Counted from the first letter of the stretch, positions 1 through 5,955 are shown. The stretch is DNA of 10,109 nt from Modestobacter sp. (GCA_025965635.1 JAOPWO010000348.1:1-10109), one strand, 5' to 3'. Notes: generated by a model from the sequence alone, not told the origin. Translations and numbers: made by a program.

Positions 1-208
1 GGTCGGCGGCGGTGGCGACCGGCAGCTCGGCCACCACCTCGCCGGTGGCCGGGCCGACGACGGGGCGGGCGTCGCGGCTGCCGCGGCCGACCCACCGGCC
101 GTCGATGAGCCGCGGCAGTCCGGGGTACCCCGCGAAGACGCTCCTCGTTCGGTCGGAGACGCCGCGGAGCCCGCCGCCGTCGTCGGTGCTGCGGTCCGGC
201 GGGGTCAG
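1..208 (-). CDS. Aldehyde dehydrogenase, N-terminal fragment (3' end beyond window)
   Basis: The frame read leftwards gives LPRLIDGRWVGRG followed by PVVGPATGEVVAELPVATAAD. This is the classic opening of NAD(P)-dependent aldehyde dehydrogenases: the IDGRWV strand, the NPATGEV-like turn (here GPATGEV) and the start of the AxxAD helix. The catalytic Cys and Glu lie outside the window, so substrate class cannot be told; oxidation of an aldehyde from the same catabolic route is inference. The start is unsolved. No ATG, GTG or TTG occurs in this frame between the preceding stop codon and the conserved IDGRW. A CTG at 208-206 would overlap that stop as CTGA, and another CTG sits at 118-116 just before PRLIDG. 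Either a CTG start or a damaged 5' end is possible. The stretch before GLPRLIDG (STDDGGGLRGVSDRT) is not family-like. Confidence 0.66.
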   Translation of the reverse strand, partial: MTPPDRSTDDGGGLRGVSDRTRSVFAGYPGLPRLIDGRWVGRGSRDARPVVGPATGEVVAELPVATAAD

Positions 209-849
209 TCGCCCGCTGTGCTGCCGGTCGGGGAGAACCCGTAGACGCCCATCGTGGTCTCGCCGGCCCGCAGCCGGTCCAGGTAGCCGGCCTCCTTCGC
301 GGCCCGCCCGCGGGCGGCGGCGAGCACGTCGGGCACCTGGCCGGCGGGGACCACCACCACGCCGTCGGCGTCGCCCACCACCAGGTCGCCGCGGGCGACC
401 GGCGCGACGCCGAGGGTCAGCGGCTCGCCCACGGTGCCGACGTCAGCCTTGCCGGTGCCGCGCAGGGCGACCCAGCTGCTCCACACCGGGAAGCCCAGCT
501 GCTCGAGCTGGGCGGTGTCGCGCACACCGCCGTCGATGACCAGGCCGAGGACGCCACGCTGCTGGGCGGCCACGGTGAGCACCTCACCCCAGTACCCGTG
601 CGGGGCTGCGCCGGCGTCGACCACCAGCACCTCGCCGGCGGTGGCCTGCTCCAGGGCCAGGTGCAGCGGCAGGTTGTCCCCCGCCGCGGTGCGCACCGGC
701 AGCGCCCTACCGACCACCCCGGCCCCGGGCCACACCGGCCGCAGGGTGGCCGGCAGGTAGCAGTCCAGGCCGGAGGCCTCGTAGAGGGTCGCGCTGCCGA
801 GGGTCAGCAGCTCGGCGCGCAGTTCCGCGGTCAGTTCCGGGAAGCTCAT
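205..849 (-). CDS. RraA-like / HMG-CHA aldolase family protein, paralogue 1
   Basis: A 214-residue protein of the RraA fold. The family includes class II 4-hydroxy-4-methyl-2-oxoglutarate / 4-carboxy-4-hydroxy-2-oxoadipate (HMG/CHA) aldolases, which split CHA into pyruvate and oxaloacetate, and the RNase E inhibitor RraA. Core motifs seen are GEVLVVDAG (72-80), WGEVLTVAA (87-95) and GLVIDGGVRD (102-111), then GFPVWS, and GDLVVGDADGVVVVP near the C-terminus. The metal and substrate motif known as D-X20-R-D appears here as E89-X20-R110-D111, so the first acid is Glu. The ATG start at 849 overlaps the upstream gene's TGA (ATGA), with AGGA a few bases before it. The longer open frame reaching 1374 only runs through the neighbouring gene. 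It is the third of three tandem family members and the least like the other two. The aldolase role is supported by the LigJ-like and LigB-like genes upstream but is not proven. Confidence 0.85.
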   Translation of the reverse strand: MSFPELTAELRAELLTLGSATLYEASGLDCYLPATLRPVWPGAGVVGRALPVRTAAGDNLPLHLALEQATAGEVLVVDAGAAPHGYWGEVLTVAAQQRGVLGLVIDGGVRDTAQLEQLGFPVWSSWVALRGTGKADVGTVGEPLTLGVAPVARGDLVVGDADGVVVVPAGQVPDVLAAARGRAAKEAGYLDRLRAGETTMGVYGFSPTGSTAGD

Positions 850-1508
850 GATTCCTGCCGCTGCAGCAGGTGGTAGCCGTGCTTGGCGCGCGCCTCGGTG
901 AGGCTGGTGCCCGACAGCACGTCCTCGACGATCGCGTCCTCGCGGGCCTCGATGGCGGTGCAGATCTCCAGCACCTGCTCCTCCACCGCCGGCGGGACGG
1001 CGACCACCCCGTCGGCGTCGCCGAGCAGCAGGTCGCCGGAGGCCACGTTGACCCCGCCGATGCTGACCGGGCGGCCCACGTCGGACACCTCCACCCGGTC
1101 CTTGCCGGTGCGCATGAAGCGCCCCTTGCTGTAGATCGGGTAACCCACGCCCAGCGCGCGCTGCACGTCGCGGCAGACGCCGTCGATCACGGTGCCGCCG
1201 ACCCCGCGGTGGTGGGCCATCGCGGTGAGGATGTCGCCCCACACGGTGCAGTCGGTGCGACCCCCGTTGTCGAGCACGACGACCTGGCCGGGGGCGACGT
1301 CGTCGAGGTAGTCGCCGACCGTGCCGGGCGGGGAGCCGGCAGTGACGTAGCGGACGGTGAACGCACGGCCGCACAGCCGGGCGCCGTCGAACAGCGGCGC
1401 GATGCCCAGCATCGAGCCCTGCCGGCCGAGCCGGTCGAGGGCGTCGGACACCGTGGCGGCCGAGAACTGCGCCAGCGGGTGTGGCTGGGTGGTGGCGGGG
1501 TGGGTCAC
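846..1508 (-). CDS. RraA-like / HMG-CHA aldolase family protein, paralogue 2 (best aldolase candidate)
   Basis: A 220-residue RraA-fold protein. The N-terminal helix reads FSAATVSDALDRLG (15-28), the substrate-pocket strands GQVVVLDNGG (74-83), and the core WGDILTAMAHHRGVGGTVID runs straight into GVCRD. It contains a textbook D92-X20-R113-D114 motif, the divalent-metal and pyruvate-binding signature of HMG/CHA aldolases. Of the three paralogues it is therefore the strongest candidate for the lyase releasing pyruvate and oxaloacetate from 4-carboxy-4-hydroxy-2-oxoadipate, the product expected from the LigJ-like hydratase in this operon (inference). Translation starts at GTG 1508, overlapping the previous stop as GTGA. 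A strong GAGGAGG at 1516-1522 (7-nt spacing) decides this start. Its stop overlaps the next gene's ATG by 4 nt, so all three copies appear translationally coupled. Confidence 0.88.
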   Translation of the reverse strand: MTHPATTQPHPLAQFSAATVSDALDRLGRQGSMLGIAPLFDGARLCGRAFTVRYVTAGSPPGTVGDYLDDVAPGQVVVLDNGGRTDCTVWGDILTAMAHHRGVGGTVIDGVCRDVQRALGVGYPIYSKGRFMRTGKDRVEVSDVGRPVSIGGVNVASGDLLLGDADGVVAVPPAVEEQVLEICTAIEAREDAIVEDVLSGTSLTEARAKHGYHLLQRQES

Positions 1509-2179
1509 GGGGTGGCCTCCTCGACCGTCGGGAACTTGCTGTCGTGCATGACCTCGGTGACCGGCTGCCCGCTGTTCACGGCGCCGGCCATGGCGGTCTC
1601 CCGGGCGACGATCCGCTCGGCCAGGCCGAGGACCCGGTCCAGCTCGGCGGCGGGCACGAAGACCACGCCGTTGCGGTCGGCGAGGACCGCGTCGCCGGGG
1701 TGCACCGTCGTCCCGGCGACCTCGATGGGCTCCTCCATGGCCAGCTGCACGATCCGACCCCGGGCGCTCACCGGCACCACGGCCCGGCCGAACACCGGGA
1801 AGCCGTGCTCCTCGCTCTCCGCGATGTCCCGGCAGGCGCCGTCGATGACGACGCCGCCGATGCCGCGGCGGCCGGCGGCCCGGGTGAGGATCCCGCCCCA
1901 GCTCGAGACGTCCACCCGGCCGGAGTTGGCGATGACCAGCACGTCACCGGCATCGGCGGCCTCGATGGCGGCCGCGGCGATGTGCTGCGCAGGCCGGCCG
2001 GACTCCTTGGGTCCGGCGAGCACCGTGCGGACCCGGCCGGCGACCGGGGTGGGCACAGCCCACAGCGGCCCGATGCCGGTGGTCGCCCCGGGCAACCCCA
2101 GGGTGTCGAGGGCATCGGAGATCGCGCAGGTGTCCAGGGCGCGCAGCCGGGTCAGCGCGTCGGGCGCCGGGCCGGTCAC
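1505..2179 (-). CDS. RraA-like / HMG-CHA aldolase family protein, paralogue 3
   Basis: A 224-residue RraA-fold protein when started at GTG 2179: LTRLRALDTCAISDALDTLG (9-28), GDVLVIANSGRVDVSSWGGI (78-97), IGGVVIDGACRDIAE (107-121), HGFPVFG, GDAVLADRNGVVFVP. In the D-X20-R-D motif the first acid is replaced by glycine: G96-X20-R117-D118. A simple HMG/CHA aldolase mechanism is therefore doubtful unless another acid substitutes. The open frame continues without a stop up to ATG 2575, but that extension is a mutated remnant of an FAD monooxygenase and I do not count it as part of this gene. GTG 2179 fits where family members begin, and it overlaps the TGA of a 13-codon mini-ORF (GTGA), suggesting re-initiation. 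A fused 356-residue product cannot be excluded from sequence alone. Confidence 0.82.
   Translation of the reverse strand: MTGPAPDALTRLRALDTCAISDALDTLGLPGATTGIGPLWAVPTPVAGRVRTVLAGPKESGRPAQHIAAAAIEAADAGDVLVIANSGRVDVSSWGGILTRAAGRRGIGGVVIDGACRDIAESEEHGFPVFGRAVVPVSARGRIVQLAMEEPIEVAGTTVHPGDAVLADRNGVVFVPAAELDRVLGLAERIVARETAMAGAVNSGQPVTEVMHDSKFPTVEEATP
1516..1522 (-). promoter_or_regulatory. Ribosome binding site of RraA paralogue 2
   Basis: GAGGAGG on the minus strand, 7 nt before GTG 1508. It lies inside the end of paralogue 3 and fixes the GTG start, which forms a 4-nt GTGA overlap. Confidence 0.75.
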
Positions 2180-2217
2180 GCGGTCCCCGCCGTCGGGACG
2201 GGGAGTGGTCGGGCCAT
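2176..2217 (-). other. 13-codon leader mini-ORF coupled to RraA paralogue 3
   Basis: ATG 2217 opens a 13-codon frame (MARPLPVPTAGTA, stop TGA 2178-2176). It has a good AAAGGCGG Shine-Dalgarno at 2226-2233, 8 nt upstream. Its stop overlaps the GTG start of paralogue 3 as GTGA, the same coupling geometry used at other junctions of this operon. No conserved peptide is recognised. It may simply be a landing site that lets ribosomes reach the GTG after the upstream monooxygenase decayed. It could also be chance. Confidence 0.35.
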
Positions 2218-2225
2218 CGGGAGTG

Positions 2226-2233
2226 CCGCCTTT
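2226..2233 (-). promoter_or_regulatory. Ribosome binding site before the mini-ORF
   Basis: AAAGGCGG on the minus strand, 8 nt before ATG 2217. It is the best Shine-Dalgarno in the 92-nt gap between the monooxygenase remnant and paralogue 3, although that ATG is not in frame with the aldolase. Confidence 0.4.
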
Positions 2234-2271
2234 CGTGGAACGGTGGTGAGAAGGAGGGATGCGGTCGTGCG

Positions 2272-2575
2272 TCAGTTGCCGAGCGCGACCGCAGCCTGCC
2301 GGATACGGGCGAGGAACGGTTCGGCCGGGTCGGTGCCCCGGGGCGCCAACCCGGACCTCCATGGTGCGCACGTTCAGCAGGTGCGCCCGCGGAAAGTGCG
2401 AGATGAAGCCGCGCCGCTCGACCAGCAGCACCTCGACGCCGCGCTGGGCGGGGAGCACCGCCGATGCCAGGCGGGCCGGTCCACCGCCCACGATGAGCAC
2501 CGGCACCTCGTCGGGCCAGTGCCCGGGGTCCAGCGGGGGCAGCAGGGCAGGCCGGTGGACGGGGGTCGTCGACAT
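2272..2575 (-). pseudogene. FAD-dependent aromatic monooxygenase remnant (internal deletion, frameshifted)
   Basis: The first about 75 codons from ATG 2575 are the N-terminus of a PheA/TfdB-type FAD aromatic hydroxylase: VPVLIVGGGPARLASAVL (24-41), VEVLLVERR (47-55), then FISHFPRAHLLNVRTMEV (57-74), the usual conserved block. Immediately after MEV the homology stops. In another frame the sequence GLAPRGTDPAEPFLARIRQA leads to TGA 2274-2272, which looks like the ordinary C-terminus of such an enzyme. The family normally has about 400-600 residues, so most of the FAD and substrate-binding domains are gone. The junction is near 2350-2360. Decay is also visible in the dinucleotide motif, where GGGPAG reads GGGPAR (Gly35 to Arg) and the following helix contains a Pro (AVLPAQRG). 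It starts 15 nt after the ATPase gene. The ancestral enzyme probably hydroxylated the ring before cleavage (inference). Confidence 0.82.
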
Positions 2576-2590
2576 GGGTGCGCCGGGACC

Positions 2591-3748
2591 TCAGCCGGTG
2601 ACCGTGGCGGCCACCCGGGGAGCCGGGGTGCCGGTCGCCCCGTCGTCCCCGGGCAGCCCGACGACCTGACCGGCCGGCACGCTCAGCGTCACCTCGTGCC
2701 CCGGTGACAGATCGTCGGGGCCGAAGCGGTGCAGCTCCCCCTCGTCGACCTGGGCGCGCACCAGGGCGCCGCCGAGGTCGACCAGCACCCGCATGCAGCT
2801 GCCCAGGTAGGTGGATGCCTGGATCCGGCCGGTGAGCCGGGTGGCGTCCGCCGAACGGTCGGCGTTCACGCAGACGTGCGACGCGCGGAAGGCCACGGCC
2901 ACCGGGGTGCCGACCGGCCCGGGAGCCGCGCCGGCGACCCGGACGGCGGTGTTCGTGCCGGCGACCCCGACGACGTAGCCGCCGGCCAGCACGTCCCCGA
3001 CCGTGCCCTGCAGGATGTTCTGGAAGCCCATGAAGTCGGCCACGAACGCGCTGGCCGGGTGCCGGTAGAGCTCCCGCGGGGTGCCGACCTGCTCGATCAG
3101 CCCGGTGTTCATCACCACGACCCGGTCGGCCAGCGCGATGGCCTCCTCCTGGTCGTGCGTGACGTAGACCGAGGTGGTGCCCAACGAGTCGTGCAGCTCG
3201 CGGATCTGCGCCCGCATGGACAGCCGGAGCTTCGCGTCCAGGTTGGACAGCGGCTCGTCGAACAGCATCAGCGTGGGCCGGTTGACCATCGCCCGGGCCA
3301 GCGCGACGCGCTGCTGCTGGCCGCCGGACAGCGAGGTGGCCATCTGGTCGATCCGCTCGGCCAGCCCGACCCGACCGAGCATGTCGGCGACCTGCTCGCG
3401 GGCCTGGGCCTTGGCGACCTTGGCCAGCTTGAGCGGGTAGCCCACGTTGCCGGCCACCGTCATGTGCGGCCACAGCCCGTAGCTCTGGAACACCATGCCG
3501 ATGTCCCGCTTGTCCGGGGGCACGAAGGTGCCGGCCGTGTCGGAGTACACCACCCGGTCGGCGATGCTGATCTCCCCCCGCGTCGGTACCTCCAGCCCGG
3601 CCAGGCAGCGCAGCGTGGTCGTCTTGCCGCAGCCGCTGGGCCCGAGCAGGGTGACGAACTCCCCCGGGGCGATGTCGAGGTCCAGGTGCTCGACGGCGGT
3701 CGAGCCGCCGAACTCCTTGACCAGCCCGGCGATCCTCACGCCGCTCAT
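2591..3748 (-). CDS. ABC transporter ATP-binding protein (Fe3+/polyamine-type family, with TOBE domain)
   Basis: A 385-residue ATPase that would drive the importer whose permease and binding protein lie upstream. All nucleotide-binding motifs are intact: Walker A GPSGCGKT (36-43), Q-loop VFQSYGLWPHM around Q88, signature LSGGQQQR (140-147), Walker B LMLFDEP (160-166), D-loop SNLD (168-171) and switch His198 in VTHDQEEA. After about residue 240 (FMGFQNIL) comes a C-terminal regulatory region of about 140 residues with TOBE-like strands (VAVAFRASHV, TGRIQASTYLG), as in FbpC/PotA/CysA-type ATPases. ATG 3748 overlaps the dioxygenase stop (ATGA). The gene is separated from its partners by two enzyme genes, which is uncommon but keeps it in the same transcription unit. 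Family placement does not settle the substrate; context favours an aromatic acid over iron. Confidence 0.93.
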   Translation of the reverse strand: MSGVRIAGLVKEFGGSTAVEHLDLDIAPGEFVTLLGPSGCGKTTTLRCLAGLEVPTRGEISIADRVVYSDTAGTFVPPDKRDIGMVFQSYGLWPHMTVAGNVGYPLKLAKVAKAQAREQVADMLGRVGLAERIDQMATSLSGGQQQRVALARAMVNRPTLMLFDEPLSNLDAKLRLSMRAQIRELHDSLGTTSVYVTHDQEEAIALADRVVVMNTGLIEQVGTPRELYRHPASAFVADFMGFQNILQGTVGDVLAGGYVVGVAGTNTAVRVAGAAPGPVGTPVAVAFRASHVCVNADRSADATRLTGRIQASTYLGSCMRVLVDLGGALVRAQVDEGELHRFGPDDLSPGHEVTLSVPAGQVVGLPGDDGATGTPAPRVAATVTG

Positions 3749-4824
3749 GCCCGCACCCCGTCCGGCGTCGTCGTCGCCTGCACCGTCGTGGCCCGGTCCC
3801 CGTGCGCGGCGACGTCCTGCCAGGCGACGAAGCCCATGCCGCAGCCGGTCCCGGCCTCCGACCGGTAGCAGGGGATGTAGTCCACGACCTGCGCGGTCAG
3901 GTCGGTGCCGGCGGTGGCGCCGCCGACGACGATCCAGTTGCGCAGCTCGGAGGTGCCCGAGCGGAGCAGGTCCGCGGGCAGACCGGTCAGGAAGTCGGCG
4001 TCGGAGTCCACCAGCGCCGTGAGGAACCCGCGGTCGAGCTCCTCGTCGAGCACGAAGTGGCTCAGGCCCCCGGAGGCGACCACGCCCACCTTCAGGTCGG
4101 CCGGGAAGCTGCGGATCGCCTCCCCCAGCGCGACGCCGAAGTCGTAGCAGCGGCGGGCGGTCGGCGGGTTGGGCTGCCAGAAGGTGTTCACGAACACCGG
4201 CACGACGGGGATGTCGGACTCCCCGCCGAGCACCTGCTGGAGGATGAACCCCCAGCCGTGCGGGATGCCGTGGTTGCCGTACTCACCGGCCGGCAGCTCC
4301 TTGGAGGCGCCGGCGTCGAAGCCGGCCTCGCTGGTCTCCCTGATCAGGTGCAGCGCCAGCTCGCCGTGCGTGGGCCGGGTCCGGCTCTCCGTCGGCACGT
4401 TCGCGACCTCGGCGATCGACAGCCCCGGGGGCATGGCGTCCAGCTGCTCCTGGGTGAACGGCTCGTGCTGCACCGTGTCGCCCCAGTAGACCGCGAAGGC
4501 CGGCAGCAGCTCGTCGCTGAAGATCTCCTTGTGGTCGCTGCTGACCACCACCAGGACGTCCACCCCCGACGACCGGACGATCCGGCCCAGCTCGTCGATC
4601 GCGGCGCGGGCGCGGGTGTGCCGCTCCCGGGCGAGCTCCAGGTCGAGCTCGTCGGCGAACGCCGCGTTGCGCAGCTCGTTCAGCTGGTCGAAGGAGTAGT
4701 CACCCCCGCGGTAGGCCAGGGCCGGGTTGCGCCGGTCGGCCCGGGCGCGCTGTCCCCACTCCTCCGGAGGGGTGGACAGCTGCGGCGCGTGGGAGGTGCC
4801 GATGCCGAGGACTGTCTGTGCCAT
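3745..4824 (-). CDS. Class III extradiol ring-cleavage dioxygenase, LigB family
   Basis: A 359-residue LigB-superfamily protein, which uses Fe(II) and O2 to open a catecholic ring. Visible active-site residues are His12 in GIGTSHAP, His98 in VVVSSDHKE, His189 in GNHGIPHGWG (candidate acid/base) and Glu293 in GTSELRNW. His12, the second His and the Glu match the 2-His-1-carboxylate iron site of LigB. Other family blocks are NTFWQPNPPTARRCYDFG (213-230), GVVASGGLSHFVLDE (247-261) and the end YRSEAGTGCGMGFVAW. It is longer than classical LigB (about 300 residues) and shorter than gallate dioxygenases with a fused LigA part (about 420). No separate LigA subunit is seen. The neighbouring OMA-hydratase-like and aldolase-like genes suggest gallate, 3-O-methylgallate or protocatechuate as substrate (inference). 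ATG 4824 follows the preceding stop by 13 nt, with GGGAG as ribosome binding site. Confidence 0.92.
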   Translation of the reverse strand: MAQTVLGIGTSHAPQLSTPPEEWGQRARADRRNPALAYRGGDYSFDQLNELRNAAFADELDLELARERHTRARAAIDELGRIVRSSGVDVLVVVSSDHKEIFSDELLPAFAVYWGDTVQHEPFTQEQLDAMPPGLSIAEVANVPTESRTRPTHGELALHLIRETSEAGFDAGASKELPAGEYGNHGIPHGWGFILQQVLGGESDIPVVPVFVNTFWQPNPPTARRCYDFGVALGEAIRSFPADLKVGVVASGGLSHFVLDEELDRGFLTALVDSDADFLTGLPADLLRSGTSELRNWIVVGGATAGTDLTAQVVDYIPCYRSEAGTGCGMGFVAWQDVAAHGDRATTVQATTTPDGVRA

Positions 4825-4837
4825 GACTGGTCGCTCC

Positions 4838-5836
4838 CTAGAGGCGGAACAGCTCGCGGGCGTTGGACTCGAACAGCTGCTTGCGCTGGCCCTCGTCCAG
4901 CCACTCGATGTCCTCGATGAGCAGGTGGATGTCGTCGATCCAGCGGCCGGTGACCGGGTCCTGCATCGAGCCGGTGCCCGGCTTCTCGGTGCCGAACAGG
5001 CAGCGGTCCACCCCGACGGCCTTCAGCAGCAGCTCGATCGAGTCCTGGGTGTAGAGGCAGGTGTCGTAGTAGAGCTTGCGCATCTGCTCTTCGTACGTGG
5101 TGCCGTTGCGCAGGGCGTTGGGGAAGAACCGGCCCCGCTGGTAGGGGATCGCGCCGCCGCCGTGCGACACGATGATCTTCAGGTCCGGGAAGTCGTCGAA
5201 GACCTTGCTGGACAGCAGCGCCGCCACCGCGAGGGTCTCCTCCTGGATGAAGTGCAGGGAGTAGGACTCCCGGGCCGGCGGCCGGCAGCCGGCGGAGTGG
5301 ATCAGCGCCGGGACGTCGAGCTCGCAGAGCGCCTCCCACACCGGGTACCAGAAGCGCTCACCGAGGGCCGGCGGCTGCTGGAGTCCCTCGTAGGGGTCGG
5401 TGTTGAGCATCGCGCCGACGAAACCGAGCTCGGTCACGCAGCGGCGCAGTTCGGCCACCCAGTCGGCCGGGGTCAGCTCCATGCTCTGCGGCATGCCCGC
5501 GACGCCGCGGAAGCGGTCCGGCTCGAGCCGGACGGTCCGCGCGATGACGTCGTTGGTCTCCTCGGCGTACCACTGGACGAGCTTGCCCTGCTCGCTGTGC
5601 ATCATCTGGTACGGCCGCGGGGAGATCAGCTGGAGGTCGACGCCGGCGTCGTCGAGGTGCTCCAGGTGCGACTTGCCCCCGAAGCTCTTGTTCGGGGTGG
5701 TCAGCGCCGCGCGCAGCGTCTCGTCGGTGACCCCGGCGGTCCCCCGCCCGTGGGCGCCCCGGTGGGCGAGCAGGTTGGCCTTGTAGGCGTACAGCGACTC
5801 GGGGGCGCTGACGTGCCCGTGGACGTCGATCTTCAT
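4838..5836 (-). CDS. ligJ: 4-oxalomesaconate hydratase-like amidohydrolase (LigJ family)
   Basis: A 332-residue metal-dependent amidohydrolase-fold protein. From memory of Sphingobium LigJ, it matches along its whole length: the opening DVHGHVSAPESLYAYKA, LLAHRGAHGRG (22-32), LQLISPRPYQMMHSE (68-82), LNTDPYEG (144-151), YSLHFIQEET (192-201), IIVSHGGGAIPYQRGRF (221-237) and LFGTEKPGTGS (280-290). Candidate zinc and active-site residues are His6, His8, His180, His225 and Glu284. LigJ hydrates 4-oxalomesaconate to 4-carboxy-4-hydroxy-2-oxoadipate in the protocatechuate 4,5-cleavage and gallate routes. That places it between the dioxygenase gene just downstream and the aldolase-like genes at the operon end. 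The start is ATG 5836 with GGGAG upstream; the stop is TAG. A 126-nt gap with a hairpin and tandem repeat separates it from the binding-protein gene. It might instead act on a related oxo-dicarboxylate. Confidence 0.88.
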   Translation of the reverse strand: MKIDVHGHVSAPESLYAYKANLLAHRGAHGRGTAGVTDETLRAALTTPNKSFGGKSHLEHLDDAGVDLQLISPRPYQMMHSEQGKLVQWYAEETNDVIARTVRLEPDRFRGVAGMPQSMELTPADWVAELRRCVTELGFVGAMLNTDPYEGLQQPPALGERFWYPVWEALCELDVPALIHSAGCRPPARESYSLHFIQEETLAVAALLSSKVFDDFPDLKIIVSHGGGAIPYQRGRFFPNALRNGTTYEEQMRKLYYDTCLYTQDSIELLLKAVGVDRCLFGTEKPGTGSMQDPVTGRWIDDIHLLIEDIEWLDEGQRKQLFESNARELFRL

Positions 5837-5846
5837 GGGTTCTCCC

Positions 5847-5906
5847 GGTGCTGTCTCGTGCGGTGCTGTCTCGTGCGGTGCTGTCCCGCGCGGTGCTGTC
5901 CCGTGC
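5847..5906. repeat. 4 x 15-bp perfect-to-near-perfect tandem repeat
   Basis: Four head-to-tail copies of GGTGCTGTCTCGTGC (plus strand). Copies 1 and 2 are identical. Copy 3 reads GGTGCTGTCCCGCGC and copy 4 GGTGCTGTCCCGTGC. The block fills the untranslated space between the hairpin after the binding-protein gene and the Shine-Dalgarno of the LigJ-like gene. It is not in a coding frame of either neighbour. It could be protein-binding sites, a spacer in the mRNA leader or simply slippage-generated DNA. Confidence 0.9.
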
Positions 5907-5910
5907 GGGT

Positions 5911-5955
5911 GGGGTGCCGGCGGGGAGGGCTGGGGGTCCTCCCCGCCGGCACCCC
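5911..5955 (-). terminator. Strong hairpin after the binding-protein gene (terminator or mRNA-stabilising stem)
   Basis: A perfect 18-bp inverted repeat: left arm GGGGTGCCGGCGGGGAGG at 5911-5928, right arm CCTCCCCGCCGGCACCCC at 5938-5955, loop of 9 nt. On the transcript it begins 7 nt after the stop of the solute-binding-protein gene. There is no clear U-run, as is usual in such GC-rich genomes. Read-through to the enzyme genes is expected because no promoter is evident in the short gap. Partial termination or 3'-end protection would raise binding-protein mRNA above the rest. Confidence 0.8.

Noticed and set aside
850..1374. Upstream extension of RraA paralogue 1 to 1374
   Set aside because: It only reads paralogue 2 in the wrong frame. 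The family N-terminus MSFPELTAELRAEL begins at ATG 849 with its own ribosome binding site.
2251..2669. Plus-strand AAGGAGGG followed by ATG 2259
   Set aside because: The spacing is too short for initiation, and the product (Arg/Pro/Gly-rich) is antisense to the monooxygenase remnant.
1944..3473. Minus-strand open frame of 509 codons overlapping the ATPase
   Set aside because: Arg/Gly-rich shadow of the ATPase gene in another frame; the ATPase motifs are in the 2591-3748 frame.
5847..5906. Tandem repeat as a CRISPR array
   Set aside because: The 15-bp units are directly adjacent without spacers, and no cas gene is present.
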